From Malus domestica (taxonomy: Eukaryota > Streptophyta > Magnoliopsida > Rosales > Rosaceae), in contig NC_091673.1 of the NCBI RefSeq assembly GCF_042453785.1, forward strand, positions 6,903,001-6,967,000: a stretch of 64,000 nucleotides of DNA. Direction: 5' to 3'. Of the stretch, positions 11,320-23,491 are shown in pieces. The notes under the pieces are model-generated. The model was not told the origin of the DNA and ran no database searches. It saw only the letters and a list, made by a program, of their open reading frames with translations. The stretch's first letter is position 1; every line of letters starts with the position of its first letter. Both the position numbers and the translations under genes were made by a program.

Positions 11320-14300
11320 TCATGCCACAGCATCAGCTTGCCTTCTCGTCAGTCGTGCATAGAGGCCACCATCAACGAGAAGCTCCCTGTGACTGCCAGT
11401 CTGTGTAACACAAAAGTTGTATTCAGGTTACATAATCAAATAGCAGGTGCAAAAGACACTCCTGGTTGGGTTGGTGCCTACATCAAGCACCAGAACTTCA
11501 ACCCCGAAAAAGAACAAAGAAACTGAATAAAACTCTAGTACGAGAGATCGATTGATAGTAATAGTATCCTACAAGGTTTTTCTCTAAGCAGGGATATCTG
11601 TGAGGGATAGACAAAGTTTCTAACCTCAACAATTCTACCAGCATCCATTACCACTATCCTGTCAGCAGCTTGTATGGTCGATAGCCTGTATAAATGAGGC
11701 AGCCGACTTTCAGAAGTCAGAATCACCCAGCGGACAATAAAATAGAGCGGTTATTAGACAACCAACCTGTGGGCAATAATGATGACAGTTCTCCTTGTTG
11801 TCTTATCACTTCTGACAGCACGAAGAGCACCCTGGATATGAGTGAATGCCACATCAAATTACTTATCCTTTTAATACCTTGTGGTTCAGGGTGTGGGGAG
11901 CTTATTGCCAATAAATGCTTACCTTCACGTTGTGTTCACTCTCTGCATCCAGTGCGCTTGTGGCTTCATCAAGGATCAAAACGGTTGGGTCCCTAAGGAT
12001 AGCCCTGGCAATAGCAATTCGTTGCTTTTGTCCCCCACTGAGCAAATCGTCATCGACAAGAGTATGATATCCATTGGGCAGGGATAAAATGAAATCATGT
12101 GCATATGCCTGCTTTGCAGCCCATTCTACATCTTCCTGTGTTATATCTCTAGTGCATCCATATCTAATATTTGAGCTAATGTCCATACGAAAAAGTTTGG
12201 GTTCCTGTTTAGATTGAAACGTAAGAAGACAAGGTCTACTTAATAATCTGCTAATTTTCATGCTGAAAGTAAAATAAGAACCTGTCCAACAAATCCGATT
12301 CTTTCCCTCCACCACATGACGTCTAAATCTTGTAGAGGAAAGCCATCAATCAAAATCTGCAATTAAAGCAACGTATATTTCAACTACCGAATCTCAGCAT
12401 CACAGATCCTTCCTCTCTTTTTTTTTTTCTTTTTGTTGAAACACATATATGGAAAGCTTTAACTTGTTCTACCTGACCATTTGTTGGCTCATAAAGACGG
12501 AGCAAAAGATTCACTAGTGTGCTTTTTCCACTCCCACTAAGACCAACCTAAGAAAATTAGAAGATTGCAAAGTTGAGTGCTTAACTTTAGCAGGGAGAAT
12601 AAGAAATAAATAGAGTCAGTGATACTCACAATAGCAACCACTTCATTAGGTTTCACCAATAAGCTGACGTTTTGCAGTACAGATACCTATTCAAATGTCT
12701 ACTTGCATCAGCAATTTTAACAATTTTAAGCAACAAAGAATTATATAAATATTTCAAATCAGCTATAGCCCAGTCAAACGAAACAGGTGGCAATAAAATG
12801 TTGTCATTAGGAATTTGGTGGTGTAAATTTTAATGCTACATAAACTTAAATTAGTAATTTGTGTACCCCTAAAGGCATAGAAACCAAAAACAAACTCGGT
12901 AGAAGATGAGAAACTTTAGTGGGAAAGACAAAAAAACCAAAGTAAGCAGCTTCTAGTTAAAAAATTTCCCAGGAATATAAGAAACCAGGCTGTCATAAAC
13001 AGAACCCAGATGCAGTATTTGTGTAGGGAATATACCGTTGGTCTTGTAGGATAATGAAAAGACACATTTACAAACTCAACATGTCCAACCAGCCTTTGCA
13101 ACTTTGATCCTGCCACACAAACATAAAAAATCCAATCAAATAAAATATTAAAAAAAGTTACTAGAAGAAAAAAATAAAGCAGATGTGCTGAATCGTCACT
13201 ACTGACAAAGAACATCAACATAAAAATTTATGGCACGTCAATAGTGCGAAACAAAACAAATAAACTACAGAAAGTACCAAAAAATAATTAACCTAATTTT
13301 AGCGGGAAACAACATATTGATGTAAAATGTTCATGAAATTTATAAATTCCTTGCCTTTCGATATAAATTGGTCACTGGGCAAGAGATCCATCAATTGGAA
13401 CACTTTTTCACTTGCCCCAACAGATTGCATCAGAGAGGATAAATTGTCCCCCACCCACCATGTTGAATAAATTAGCCACTCGCTGTACAATATAAACTTT
13501 GTAAGTTTCTCTGCTGTAATATGGCCAGCAAGAATAGACATTCCTCCTATCAGCACGGCAATGACCTAGAAAATTGTGTGTGCCAATAAACGAAGTCAAC
13601 TACAAGGAGTAGTAGGATGAAGAAAATAAAAAAGAAACTTGTCTTGATCATGAATGCCAGAATGTGGCTATTTTGAAATTAAAATCATCTCTCTGAAACA
13701 TTGAAAAAGCTAGACCTGTGTTGAGTGATAAAGAGCGTTGAAGCTCAAGTTCCAGAAACCAGATGCAGCACTTTGCCGCACACTTATATCAGCTAGTTTC
13801 CCCAGCCACAGTTTGTACCTATACAGCATGCATAGATGTAAACATCTCTGTCAACCACTAAGAAACATCTCTGCACTTGTCAAATCTCAAACTGGTAAAA
13901 GGTTCAATTCTATAGCATCTGTCACCTTCCAAGTTCTTGTTCTTCTGTTCCATAAACACGAACAGTTCTCACCAAAGAGAATGTCTCTTGTGCAACCTAC
14001 ATTATATGAAGAAAACTCAGGTAAACTATAAATCACTTAAGAACCCAAGCTTCAACAAAACAATTATATCTAACATTTTCAATTCTACCTCATTGGCAGA
14101 AGCAGTGAACTCCTGAGTTAGCTTCGCTGCCTTCTTTTGGTACCTATAAGAAAGGAAAGGTTTTAAGCCTCAACCTTTTTAAATTAACAATGATCAGAAA
14201 GAGCCGGACTCAGTAACAACAAGCGTGTGATACAGACATTTCTGTCCATTTCTCCCCAATAAAGATTAATATCTGATGTGAAGTCATAGGGCATCTTGTT

Positions 14301-16205
14301 GTTCTGAAATGACAACAATATTTTTTCCCCAACGTTATTCCTTACTTGTCTTTGTAAAGCGACACAGACCAAACTACAACGAATCATTCACCTCCAACGG
14401 CATACAGATTTCTATTGTTACCCATTCTTCTATTGAAAATTTGAAACACACCCAAATCATATTAACAGATAAATTTTACAGTAACATATAAGTTTAGCAA
14501 GGCAGTTCTACATATAGAGGAAGAAGTACTGACGAAACTGTGAAAAGTTTTACCGGCCATATATCAGCATAATTGCTGCTAAAGTAGAGCATATCGCCAA
14601 TACGCATAAACCAAGAGGCCGTGACAAAACTAGTAAATAGATCATCGCGCCTGTCCCCTGAAAAAGAACCATGGGAAAGATAAAATAAATCTCAAGAGCA
14701 TAGGCAAACTCAGAATCAATTGATAAAGTAGTGAATAAACCAGAAATGATGATTAAAGTAGTAAAACTACCTGAAGAACATTGCGAAATATCATATTGAG
14801 ATCATTCCCAATAACTCGTGATACTTGCTGACAATCTGCCCCTAGCCTACTCGTCAAATCACCAACTGTTTCAGTGTCAAAAAAGAATATATCCTACAAT
14901 GGAAATACTATGTAATAAGTCACAGAATAAACCGGTATATCTACAACGTTAAAGTTTGGCGGATACAAGAAAACGGAAAATCTAATAATTTCAGAACCTG
15001 AACAAGAAGTGAAGAGTATAGTGTTTCCCTCATTCTCTTGACCTAAAATATGACATGAAACGATCCAAGTAAGTAATTCAGAAAAAAGAAAAAAAGCATG
15101 TGAGGAGACGGGGCGGAGTTGAAGAGGGGGGCAATCATGACAGGGACTCACAAGAAGCATATTTGCAATGCCGAAACAGCATCCTCGTATACCACTGAAG
15201 TCCAGAAACAGATTATGAGGTCAGCAGCTGTCTCAAATAACTGATCGCTCGAGAAGTATACAAATTCCAAATATCAAGTGTGAAAAGTTCAGTGATTGCA
15301 TATGAAATTAATCAAGATTTCTTCCAGAAAAGCGGTAATTTAGATATTAAAGCTTATCAAACAGGTTGCATTCCGCCGGCAGGGCAGGGCAGTGCGCCAC
15401 AGCATTGACCGGAATTGAATGCTCGCCGGAAAATTATAGTAGTTTAGAATATTGCTGTGTCAAAAAATAAAGAAGAAGGGAACTTTGTCCATACAAGATT
15501 TTGACCTGCAAATTCCCGAAACAACACAAAGAAGCACCAACAGCCGCACATTTTGACGGAACACCGCGACTTCGCCGCTCTGCGCCGTGAATATTGACGC
15601 TGTCAAGTAATGCGGTATGGATATCTCCGAAAGCTGAAGCAGCAGCAGCAGCAATACCAAACAATTCAGTATACTAAAAAACAAAATCCACAGAAAAAGT
15701 TACAACCTTTGAAGTTTGAAATGAAGAAAAAACGACGAACCGCAGCAACAATTAGGGCGGAGAAAGCGGCAAAGATGACCCAACGGTCACGAGCAACCAA
15801 GCCCCACATCCGAGTGAGAGCGCGCGCAACAGTCACCGGCTTCGCGAAGATTCTAATATCCGCCTCATCGGAGAAGCTCCACCAAGTCCCTCCCGGTAAT
15901 ATCGAGCGGAGAAACGCGAAGAGTTGCCGGAGCTTCTCTGACAGCTGGACATCGGCTTCTTCGGCGCCGTTTTTGTACTCTTCGGTGGTCGCGTAGCCGT
16001 TGACGGAGGTCGATTTCGGGGGAGAGAAGTGGAAGCGTGTGGAATTGGAGGAATGGGTGGAGAGAGAAAGGCGAGGGTTGAGGGTGGTGGTTCGGGTTGC
16101 GGAGGTGAAATGGCGGAGTTCGCGAGGGGTTATTGTGATGAGAGGTTGTTTGTGGCGGAAGGAGGAGAGGAGAGGAGGGTGGAAGTTGCAGAGAGGCTTG
16201 GCCAT
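11320..16205 (-). CDS. ABCB26: Plastid half-size ABC transporter, ABCB26/TAP-like (705 aa)
   Basis: ATP-driven membrane transporter of the ABCB half-transporter (TAP/MDR) group, predicted in a chloroplast membrane; substrate unknown. Eighteen exons close in phase: 15741-16205, 15506-15633, 15152-15194, 14998-15042, 14771-14893, 14554-14657, 14089-14143, 13926-13996, 13716-13818, 13355-13565, 13036-13109, 12630-12686, 12473-12547, 12282-12356, 11923-12204, 11767-11831, 11625-11685, 11320-11400. The Ser/Thr/Arg-rich N-terminus looks like a transit peptide. A transmembrane domain is followed by one nucleotide-binding domain: Walker [10 protein letters not shown] (about 495-503), signature LSGGQKQR (about 598), Walker [13 protein letters not shown], and switch His in IIIAHR (about 658). 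All catalytic residues are present. An upstream in-frame ATG (16220) exists; 16205 was chosen for its better context (ACCATGG). Intron 10 has a GC donor. Length matches the family. Confidence 0.92.
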
Positions 16206-16255
16206 GGTTGAAGGGGGCATTGGATGGAGAAAAAGCTATGGCTCTGGTATATATC

Positions 16256-16257
16256 CC

Positions 16258-16292
<35 letters not shown>

Positions 16293-16320
16293 CTCTCTCC
16301 TCTCTCTCTCTCTCTTTCTC
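16256..16320. repeat. (CT)n microsatellite in ABCB26-like 5' UTR
   Basis: A CT/TC run with two short interruptions lies 50-115 bases upstream of the ABC transporter start codon. It reads as GA repeats on the transcript strand. Probably within the 5' UTR or core promoter. Confidence 0.9.
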
Positions 16321-17304
16321 CCCGAGGCTCTGTGGTACGTTTGAGTCGAGGAGACGAAGATGTGGAAGTCGAGAGTTCACACATCAGCTGTTGCGGGTAC
16401 TCAGGACTAACGTTGCCCAAAAAAATGGAAAACTACAAAATTTAATTGCAAATTTACCCTCGGAAATTTGCGGTCGTTCCACTTTGAACTTTTAAGTTTT
16501 AGTTTGGTTCCGATTGGTCCATGAAGTTTTAAAAAAGAGTTTTGTGTTTTTTTTTTTTCATAGAAGGATTATGGGAGATTAGTTCTTTGTCAATCGTCAT
16601 TTGTGAGGTACCAACTCTCCCTTGAAGGAGAAAGAACTATTGCACTCATAACCCCCCCCCCCCCAGTTCGTCCCCTTTCTACAACATCCATTAAAAACAA
16701 TTAACAAAAGGAATATGTTATGGTTCAATAATTATATAGCTTTAGTCACTTGAAATTGTTTTTCCATGATTTTGCTACTCATATTTCATTGCCAATATCT
16801 GCTTCCTCATTTAGGCTATTTTTAATGTTTCGGCGTAAAGTTATAAAGTCATAGTTGACTCTAAAAGTTATATCATCGTAAATGCACATTTTGGCTTTAA
16901 ACTAATAAATTTTAACTCTTGTGCAATGAAAATAGTTGAACTTAAAACTTTTTTTTTTGTTTTATTTTTATTTTATATTATAAATCACAATAACACGTAT
17001 AATTTATTTCATACATAAAAAATATTATTAGTGTTCTCCTTGTTAATTCCACAATAAAGTATCTTGAGGAGCAAGATTGGGACATTTTGTAATGGAGAGG
17101 TGTAAATATCACATTTACATTTCATTTTATATTTTTTCGAGCGTAAGGATGAGTTGTACTCCAATAATAAAGATACAAACTTAGAATCCCATTTAATTTT
17201 CTCTATTTGTTTAGCAAAGCCCACCTCCAAAAGAGGTAAAAAAAATGCAAATTTTCATTTCTATTTACATTTTTCAATCAAGATTTAAATTTTACATTTT
17301 TTTA

Positions 17305-17458
17305 TGGGAGATTATATTCACACACCCCAAATTACTTCTCTCACACATTTTTAATTTTTTAATATTTTTCTATCAAGTGTTAGTGGTGTGTAGAAAATAT
17401 TAAAAAATTAAAAAGGTGTGGGAGAAGTAATTTAGGGTGTGTGAATATAATTTCTCTT
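17305..17458. mobile_element. MITE with long inverted arms
   Basis: The left arm (GAGATTATATTCACACACCC, then AAATTACTTCTC and TTTTTAATTTTTTAATATTTT) is mirrored by the right arm with few mismatches, about 60 bases per arm around a loop of about 30 bases. It sits in the 1.8-kb spacer between the divergent ABC transporter and TPR genes. The rest of 16400-17984 is AT-rich spacer with a poly-C run near 16653 and the TPR gene promoter. Confidence 0.8.
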
Positions 17459-17984
17459 TTTTATTATACAACTTTTATAGCATCCGAAAATATAAAATGC
17501 TCATTTCAAGACAGTTGCCTCTTTCATTGGATATCCCCAAAAATTATAGTTAAGCAAACCAAACCAAATTACAGTTAAGCGTGTACTAATATATCAAAAA
17601 GGTTGAGGGATGAAATGTAAAGAAGCCAAAACTTTATGGGGCATATCTGAAATTCCGGCGAAAAATGTATTGACTCGTGTACGCCTGTGGTAAAACGACG
17701 GCGTAAGTAACGTGTTTTCCCGAGACAAGTCGAGGCTGCTACAGTTGCCACACGTCTCTCGCCTGTGACGCGCCACGTTCACATGCTTTCCAACAATATT
17801 GCCCTCGCCAAACACAGAATCTATTTTCCACAGCACCCAGATTAAAAACGTAATTACGTGTAAGTTTAAGGGTATATCCGTCTAAATAAATCAACGACCC
17901 AAATATCTCTCTCACCGTCTTTTTCAGCGGGAATCCCATACCTTACTCCACTCTCTCTTCCGCTCTGACTCTTCCCGGGACACG

Positions 17985-20108
17985 ATGGCCGTGGTTATCG
18001 GAAACCTAGCTCTGCTACTAGACGTCACGTCGCCCAGGACAGTAATTCCAGACCGGAAGACTCGTCCGGTGGCGCTCGACGCCCTTTTGAACCTGAGTCT
18101 GATCTTGCCGAAGCGGGACCCGCAGTGTCAGGCACTCAACGGTTTTATTGCGGTAAAGGGGTTTGACTCGGACGGGGAGACTCGGAGCCAGCGAGTCGTG
18201 GCTCGGGGGAAGGCGAATTCGAAAGTAAACGGCGTGAACTTCGACAGGGACGAGGAGGGGAACGGGAATGGGTACGGGGACGGGGACGATCAGGAGCCGT
18301 TGGATTGGGAGAAGAAAATGCGGAAGAGGGTGAAGGAGATCGAGGAGAGGAGGGAGCTGGAGAAGAAGGCGGAGGAGATACAGAGCCGGATGGAGGAGGA
18401 TTTTGAAGACGACGGCAGGGAAGAGACGGAGCAGGAGAAGCGGATGAGAGTGAGGAAAGAGCTGGAAAAGGTCAGTCTTTTGAGCTAATTTACTGTTTAG
18501 TAGTAAAGTTTTCGATTTTACGTTGATAACTGAGAAGTGATTTGCACACACCCTTTCTCCCTTGCACTCGCGGTTTAATTCTGGCTTTTAGATTGAATAA
18601 AACGAGGCACATAACTTATGTGACATGTATACAACATGTGATGAAGGTGTGCATAGGGAGAAAAGAGTTGCGCGGAAATTATTTCCCGAATAAATTTATA
18701 TACCAAATTGAAGCTCGATTCTCGAAAAGTTCATTGCTTTGGGTGTATAGCTGGTTATTCGATTTCACGATTGGTGGTTAAATTACTGGTAGCTCCAATT
18801 GTAGTTGTAATGAGATTGATTGATTTTGTTTGTTGTTATGGTACGAGGGCAGGTGGCTAAGGAGCAGGCGGAGCGGAGGGCCACGGCACAGTTGATGTTT
18901 GATTTGGGGCAGAAGGCGTATGGAAGGGGCATGTACGGCCGTGCCATTGAGTTTTTAGAAGGCGCGCTCACGATCATTCCTAGGCCCACGTTATTCGGTG
19001 GTGAGGTTGGTTTAAGTCCCATTGACTATGATGATCTCCTTTTGACAATTGTGTTAATGCCGCTACATGTTTGATCAAATGCTAATGGAAATTTCGGCGG
19101 TATACTTTTCAGATACAAATTTGGCTTGCTATGGCCTACGAGGCTAATAACCGCCATACCGATTGCATTGAACTTTACCATCAATTGGAGAAGAAGCACC
19201 CGAGTGTTAGCATCCGGCGCCAAGCTGCAGAGCTTCGTTACATTTTGCAAGCGCCAAAGCTCAAGATATCCCAAGAAGAGATGGTAACCATACCGCTCAT
19301 TGGTTCCAGTTACGACAGGTATTGGTCCTTTTGACTCAACAAAAGCATTGTAATTGACTAATTGTTCCTTTAGCATATGGTTAGTACTTAGTGTTCCTCT
19401 GACCTGCATAGGGCAATCCCCGTGTTACCTGCATAGGGCTTTCCAGTTCTCGGTGTATCAATTATAAAGCCACCACATTTGGTGCCCTCGTCATTGAGCA
19501 TTAGATCCTTCCAAAGTAATGGATACATTGTTGATCCCTAAATCTTTGTTTAAGATGGTCAAACCGAAAATTAACCTCTTGACGAACATTTGGTAATCTT
19601 GAAGTTCTCTCAATTAACATTTGGACTCTCTGAAATCAGTGCATTGAGTTGGTGTCACCCTTATCTTGGTCTTTACTAGTTCTAAAGAAGCAGGGCTGCA
19701 AATAAACAAATTGAACTAAAACCGTTGGCTGTATTTTCTTCACAATTCAGTGACTTAGTTTTGAATGACTTGGAGGCCGTTTGATGACCATATCGCTTTT
19801 GGTCTTGAGCACGCATTTACGTCTCAGTGTTTTATCATTTCCTGCAATTCATCTCAAATCCTCCCTGACTAATGCGGTTTATGATGCTTGAGCAATGCAG
19901 CTATGCCGGAACGTGGAGTGATAAATACAAAGACAAGGAACCGATTAGCAGCGGAACAGTGACCAATCAGCTCTCTTCGTCTAAAGACTATTTCGGAGAC
20001 TTTATGGTATGGCGGCCTCCAATCGGTCTGGAGAAAAGCCAAGCCTTTTGGATAGGTTTGACATTGTGGTTGGGTTTAGTTGGAGCTGCCCTCTTTATTC
20101 AAAACTGA
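17985..20108 (+). CDS. Plastid TPR-like protein with C-terminal membrane anchor (350 aa)
   Basis: Conserved plant protein of unknown function, resembling a chloroplast-predicted tetratricopeptide-like family in Arabidopsis. Exons 17985-18470, 18853-19005, 19113-19318 and 19901-20108 join in phase with GT...AG introns. The N-terminus lacks acidic residues at first and looks like a transit peptide. Residues about 90-165 form a highly charged coiled coil (EKKMRKRVKEIEERRELEKK). Helical repeat-like sequence follows (AQLMFDLGQKAYGRGMYGRA; IQIWLAMAYEANNRHTDCIE; HPSVSIRRQAAELRYILQ). Near the end a hydrophobic segment (AFWIGLTLWLGLVGAALFI) is followed by only two residues, so it is probably a tail anchor in a plastid membrane. 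The start is the first ATG after a CT-rich leader. Confidence 0.9.
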
Positions 20109-20779
20109 ATTGTACAAACCCTTTTGTTGTATTTGTGTATCATTGACGTGTACATCATCTTGTTCATGTAATTTTAGGTTGTTCTTGTAATATATGTACA
20201 TTTCAGGGTTAAAATATTGAATTTCTCTACTTCTTTCTCAAGGTTGCATTTTCATTTCCAACTCCTTTTTATTTGAGTAACCTTTTTTTAACAACTTAGA
20301 AAGCGAATATTATCAAATAGGTTTCAATTTGTCATCGATTTGAGAATGTATCAATTCATTCATGAAGTCAACATTTGAACCGGACAAACCAAGAGTCACC
20401 AAACTCATCTTGTGTTACATGTCGCTGGGTTTGCTCCATTCCTCACGTTGTTGTAGAGAACGTGTTATCCGCTTGTACAAGATGAATGACACTACAAACT
20501 TCGTAGGGTACTTATTCATGCGAGATCTAATTGGTTAATAAGGCGTCATCCCGGTGAGTCTACCAAGCTAAATCATGATGAAGCTTCCCTTCTTCTCAAT
20601 CAATGAATCGTACTCCGAAACGACAACGAATCATTTAATGATTTAAGTGTGGTCTCTATACAGTCTAGAAGTCAGTTCAACATGATAGAAGACGAATTGA
20701 TATGATTCTAAAACCTTAGGGGTGCAATATGAGAAAATTAAAACTCTCCGGTAGACTTAGGTCTAAACGTGTTTCTTGT

Positions 20780-20937
20780 GTGGGCCGGATTATTGGGCTA
20801 TGGCAAAGAGTACAGATTATGGGCTGAGAAACAATCTAACCTAACTCAGGGCGAAATCGTAAACTCACATAAATTCCCACCAAATAAATATCCCAATGTC
20901 CCTACCTCCCTCAATCTTCAGTGCCGCCGAAACCCTA
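20780..20937 (+). promoter_or_regulatory. Ribosomal-protein promoter elements: site II (TGGGCC/TGGGCT) and telo-box
   Basis: TGGGCC at about 20781, TGGGCT at about 20794 and a further TGGGCT near 20820 are site II-type motifs. AAACCCTA at 20930-20937 is a telo-box. The pairing of site II motifs with a telo-box just before the start is the known promoter pattern of plant translation-machinery genes. It fits the ribosomal protein gene starting 48 bases downstream. Confidence 0.7.
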
Positions 20938-20984
20938 GCTAGGTGAGTGAGAGAAGGAGGTGCAGACTCGGGGAACAGAGAGAA

Positions 20985-21176
20985 ATGACGACCCGATTCA
21001 AGAAGAACCGCAAGAAGAGAGGCCACGTCAGCGCCGGTCACGGTCGTATCGGCAAGCACCGCAAGCATCCCGGAGGTCGCGGTAACGCCGGAGGCATGCA
21101 CCACCACCGGATCCTCTTCGACAAGTACCATCCTGGGTATTTCGGTAAAGTCGGTATGAGGTACTTTCACAAGCTT

Positions 21177-21223
<47 letters not shown>

Positions 21224-21425
21224 GCTCCTCCCTCAGGAGGCCAAGGACAGGGCCACCAAGGACAACGCCCCGCTCATCGATGTCACTCAGTACGGCTTCT
21301 TCAAGGTCCTCGGCAAGGGCGAGTTGCCGCAGAACCAGCCCATCGTGGTCAAGGCCAAGCTCATCTCCAAGACCGCCGAGAAGAAGATTAAGGAGGCCGG
21401 TGGCGCCGTCGTGCTCACCGCTTAG
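20985..21425 (+). CDS. RPL27A: 60S ribosomal protein L27a (uL15 family), 146 aa, intronless
   Basis: Structural protein of the large cytosolic ribosomal subunit. The product begins [20 protein letters not shown] and has the Gly/His-rich N-terminal extension ([20 protein letters not shown]) that threads into rRNA. It ends in [11 protein letters not shown]. Length and motifs match plant L27a over the whole protein; no frame damage. The start is the ATG at 20985, after the telo-box leader. Codon use is GC-rich at third positions, unlike the AT-rich surroundings, as expected for a highly expressed gene. The 3' flank to about 21920 shows no further gene. Confidence 0.97.
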
Positions 21426-21919
21426 GTTTGGGTTGTTTTTTTAGCATTAAGGTTTCGGATTAAAGTTGCTGTTTTTTGGAATTGAATTTCAGTTTAGACT
21501 GCTGAGCTACAGTTTATGTTATATTTTGGAAGTTTAATTAGCGGATATTTATATGCATTTCTGTTTTTCCAAATGAATGGTTTTTCTGTGAACGTATGAT
21601 TATGTTTTGTTATCGTGATGGGTTTGTTTCGATTTCTGTTTGCTACATTTTGGTTGGCATTATGATTCAGGATTATCCGATTTCGAAAATTTGTGATCGT
21701 TGCTCTGTATGCTCTGCGAATGCAGCATTGAAATTCATGTTGATTCGACGCCACTTGAACTTGTGAGATCAAATTTTTGCATTTGTGCATTTCATTTCTT
21801 TTCGACAACATTTGTGCAGGGCGTATGTCTTAACTTTATCTTGTTAGTCCAATGCACGGGATGTATGCTTTTTGCCGGTCTGTATGGTTGTGGCAATGTG
21901 CAAGTTTGGGTAGCAATAG

Positions 21920-22049
21920 TTAATGGCACACTGTGGTAGCAATTCGTCAAATTAATTATAATTAATTATCGGCCATCTTTGTATCTTCCTGCATTTAACG
22001 AGTAAAATAGCTGTTCACAAAAGCTGGCCAATCATTAATTCTAATTCCA
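21920..22049. repeat. Dispersed repeat, copy A (pair with 42494-42624)
   Basis: About 130 bases here (for example GCATTTAACGAGT, AAAGCTGGCCAATCATTAAT) recur in the same orientation at 42494-42624 with scattered substitutions. No coding or clear terminal structure is seen. It is either a fragment of a dispersed element or an old duplication. The rest of 21430-22637 is AT-rich spacer. Confidence 0.75.
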
Positions 22050-22637
22050 GCATAAAAAATCATATTTGATAACTTATGTGCTAATTTGACATTTTGTATA
22101 ATTTTTTGCTTCGACCGATATGTTAAATAGTAATGTCATTTTATAATTTTTGTTGCTTCTTTGTGGGGTCTAATTATTGAGACAACCAAAACAATACTTT
22201 GAACACACAATAACATTTATTGTATATTGCATCACATTCAATAAAACTTTATTACAAAAATTTGACAGCATAATAGTTTACCTTCAATTGGCTCAGCACC
22301 ATGTAAAAAACTGAAGACTCAGTAAAGAGAGTTTATTGGCATTTTTTACAGCCGTATCTTTATGTGACAGTTTTAACATCTTATTTGAAGATACCCTTAC
22401 ATGCCATTTAGGATGAATACCAACCCACTTGGATTTTAAAACTTATCAACCTAATACCAAAATGCAACCCTAGCTACCTAGCTTAGCAAAGCTATGCCAA
22501 GAATAAACACACATAGATAGCTAGTCAAGTAGTCATCTTTACAATTGACCTATTAACGTGTGGGTGTGCTTATAAAGAAATTCTAATCCGAACCATCGTT
22601 TGCGTGCACTGAGAACAAAGAGGTGGTTGTGATCTTG

Positions 22638-22856
22638 GACTTGGATTGTCTGCCCTCTTAGTTATGGTGCCCTTCCATGCCCTCCTATTTTGTGCGGTCA
22701 CGATTAAGCCACGTCAATATTTTATATTAATTTTTTAATAAGATAATAAGACAAAAAATAATAAAAATATAAAATATTGACGTGTTTTAACCGTGACCGC
22801 ACAAAATAGGAGAGCATGGAAGGGCACCACAACTAGTATGGCAGACAATCCAAGTC
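22638..22856. mobile_element. MITE / near-perfect hairpin with about 85-base arms
   Basis: The left arm starts GACTTGGATTGTCTGCC and runs through GGTGCCCTTCCATGC and CCTATTTTGTGCGGTCACG to TATTTTATA. The right arm is its reverse complement with few mismatches, separated by an AT-rich loop of about 40 bases. Size and shape fit a MITE. A transcript would fold into a long stem. Flanking DNA (22860-23491) is AT-rich with no gene seen. Confidence 0.85.
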
Positions 22857-23491
22857 TGGCGTTCCTGTTCATATAAGTAGTTCTGCCGACCGAAGTGCCG
22901 AGGGGCATGTGTTCATATACCAAACGGTCGGGGTGTCTTGATATAGGCATTTCGTTTTTTAATTTCGTTGATTAAACATCTGTTTCTTTTAAAAATTTGA
23001 CTAAACATTTTTTTCTACAATTTCATTAGAGGTACGTTTGATTGTATGTTTGTTTGATTATATTGGTACTTTTGATTACTTATGGGTATATTTAGTTTTA
23101 TGGTACATTTGGATTTTTTATACATTTTATATATAACTATACGTAAAATTTTAACAAATTAATGAAGTTTTGTTATGAAAATATTAATGACTTTGTTTAA
23201 ATGAACGAAGAGACTAATTAAATAAATAATAAATAAGAAGTTAATCTCTTTTTTTAGTGATAATGAAGAATTAGTTAAATTAATATTTTAATAGAAAAAA
23301 AAGTCGAAGAATTTAAAATTCTTGAATGGTACGAAATTAGTTGTAAGCTAGTTTAAGTAGATATATATTAAATAAAAAAATGCTAAGTTGGCAATTGATC
23401 AAAGCATCTTAATCAAATTTTGTTAAGTAACAAATGGTTTGTCTAAACAAGTTGGAAAAAAAATATAAGGGATTCTAATTACTCATATATA

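Noticed and set aside
21700..21939. Plus-strand ORF of 79 aa after RPL27A
   Set aside because: Falls in the AT-rich 3' flank, has no recognisable family and no supporting splice structure.
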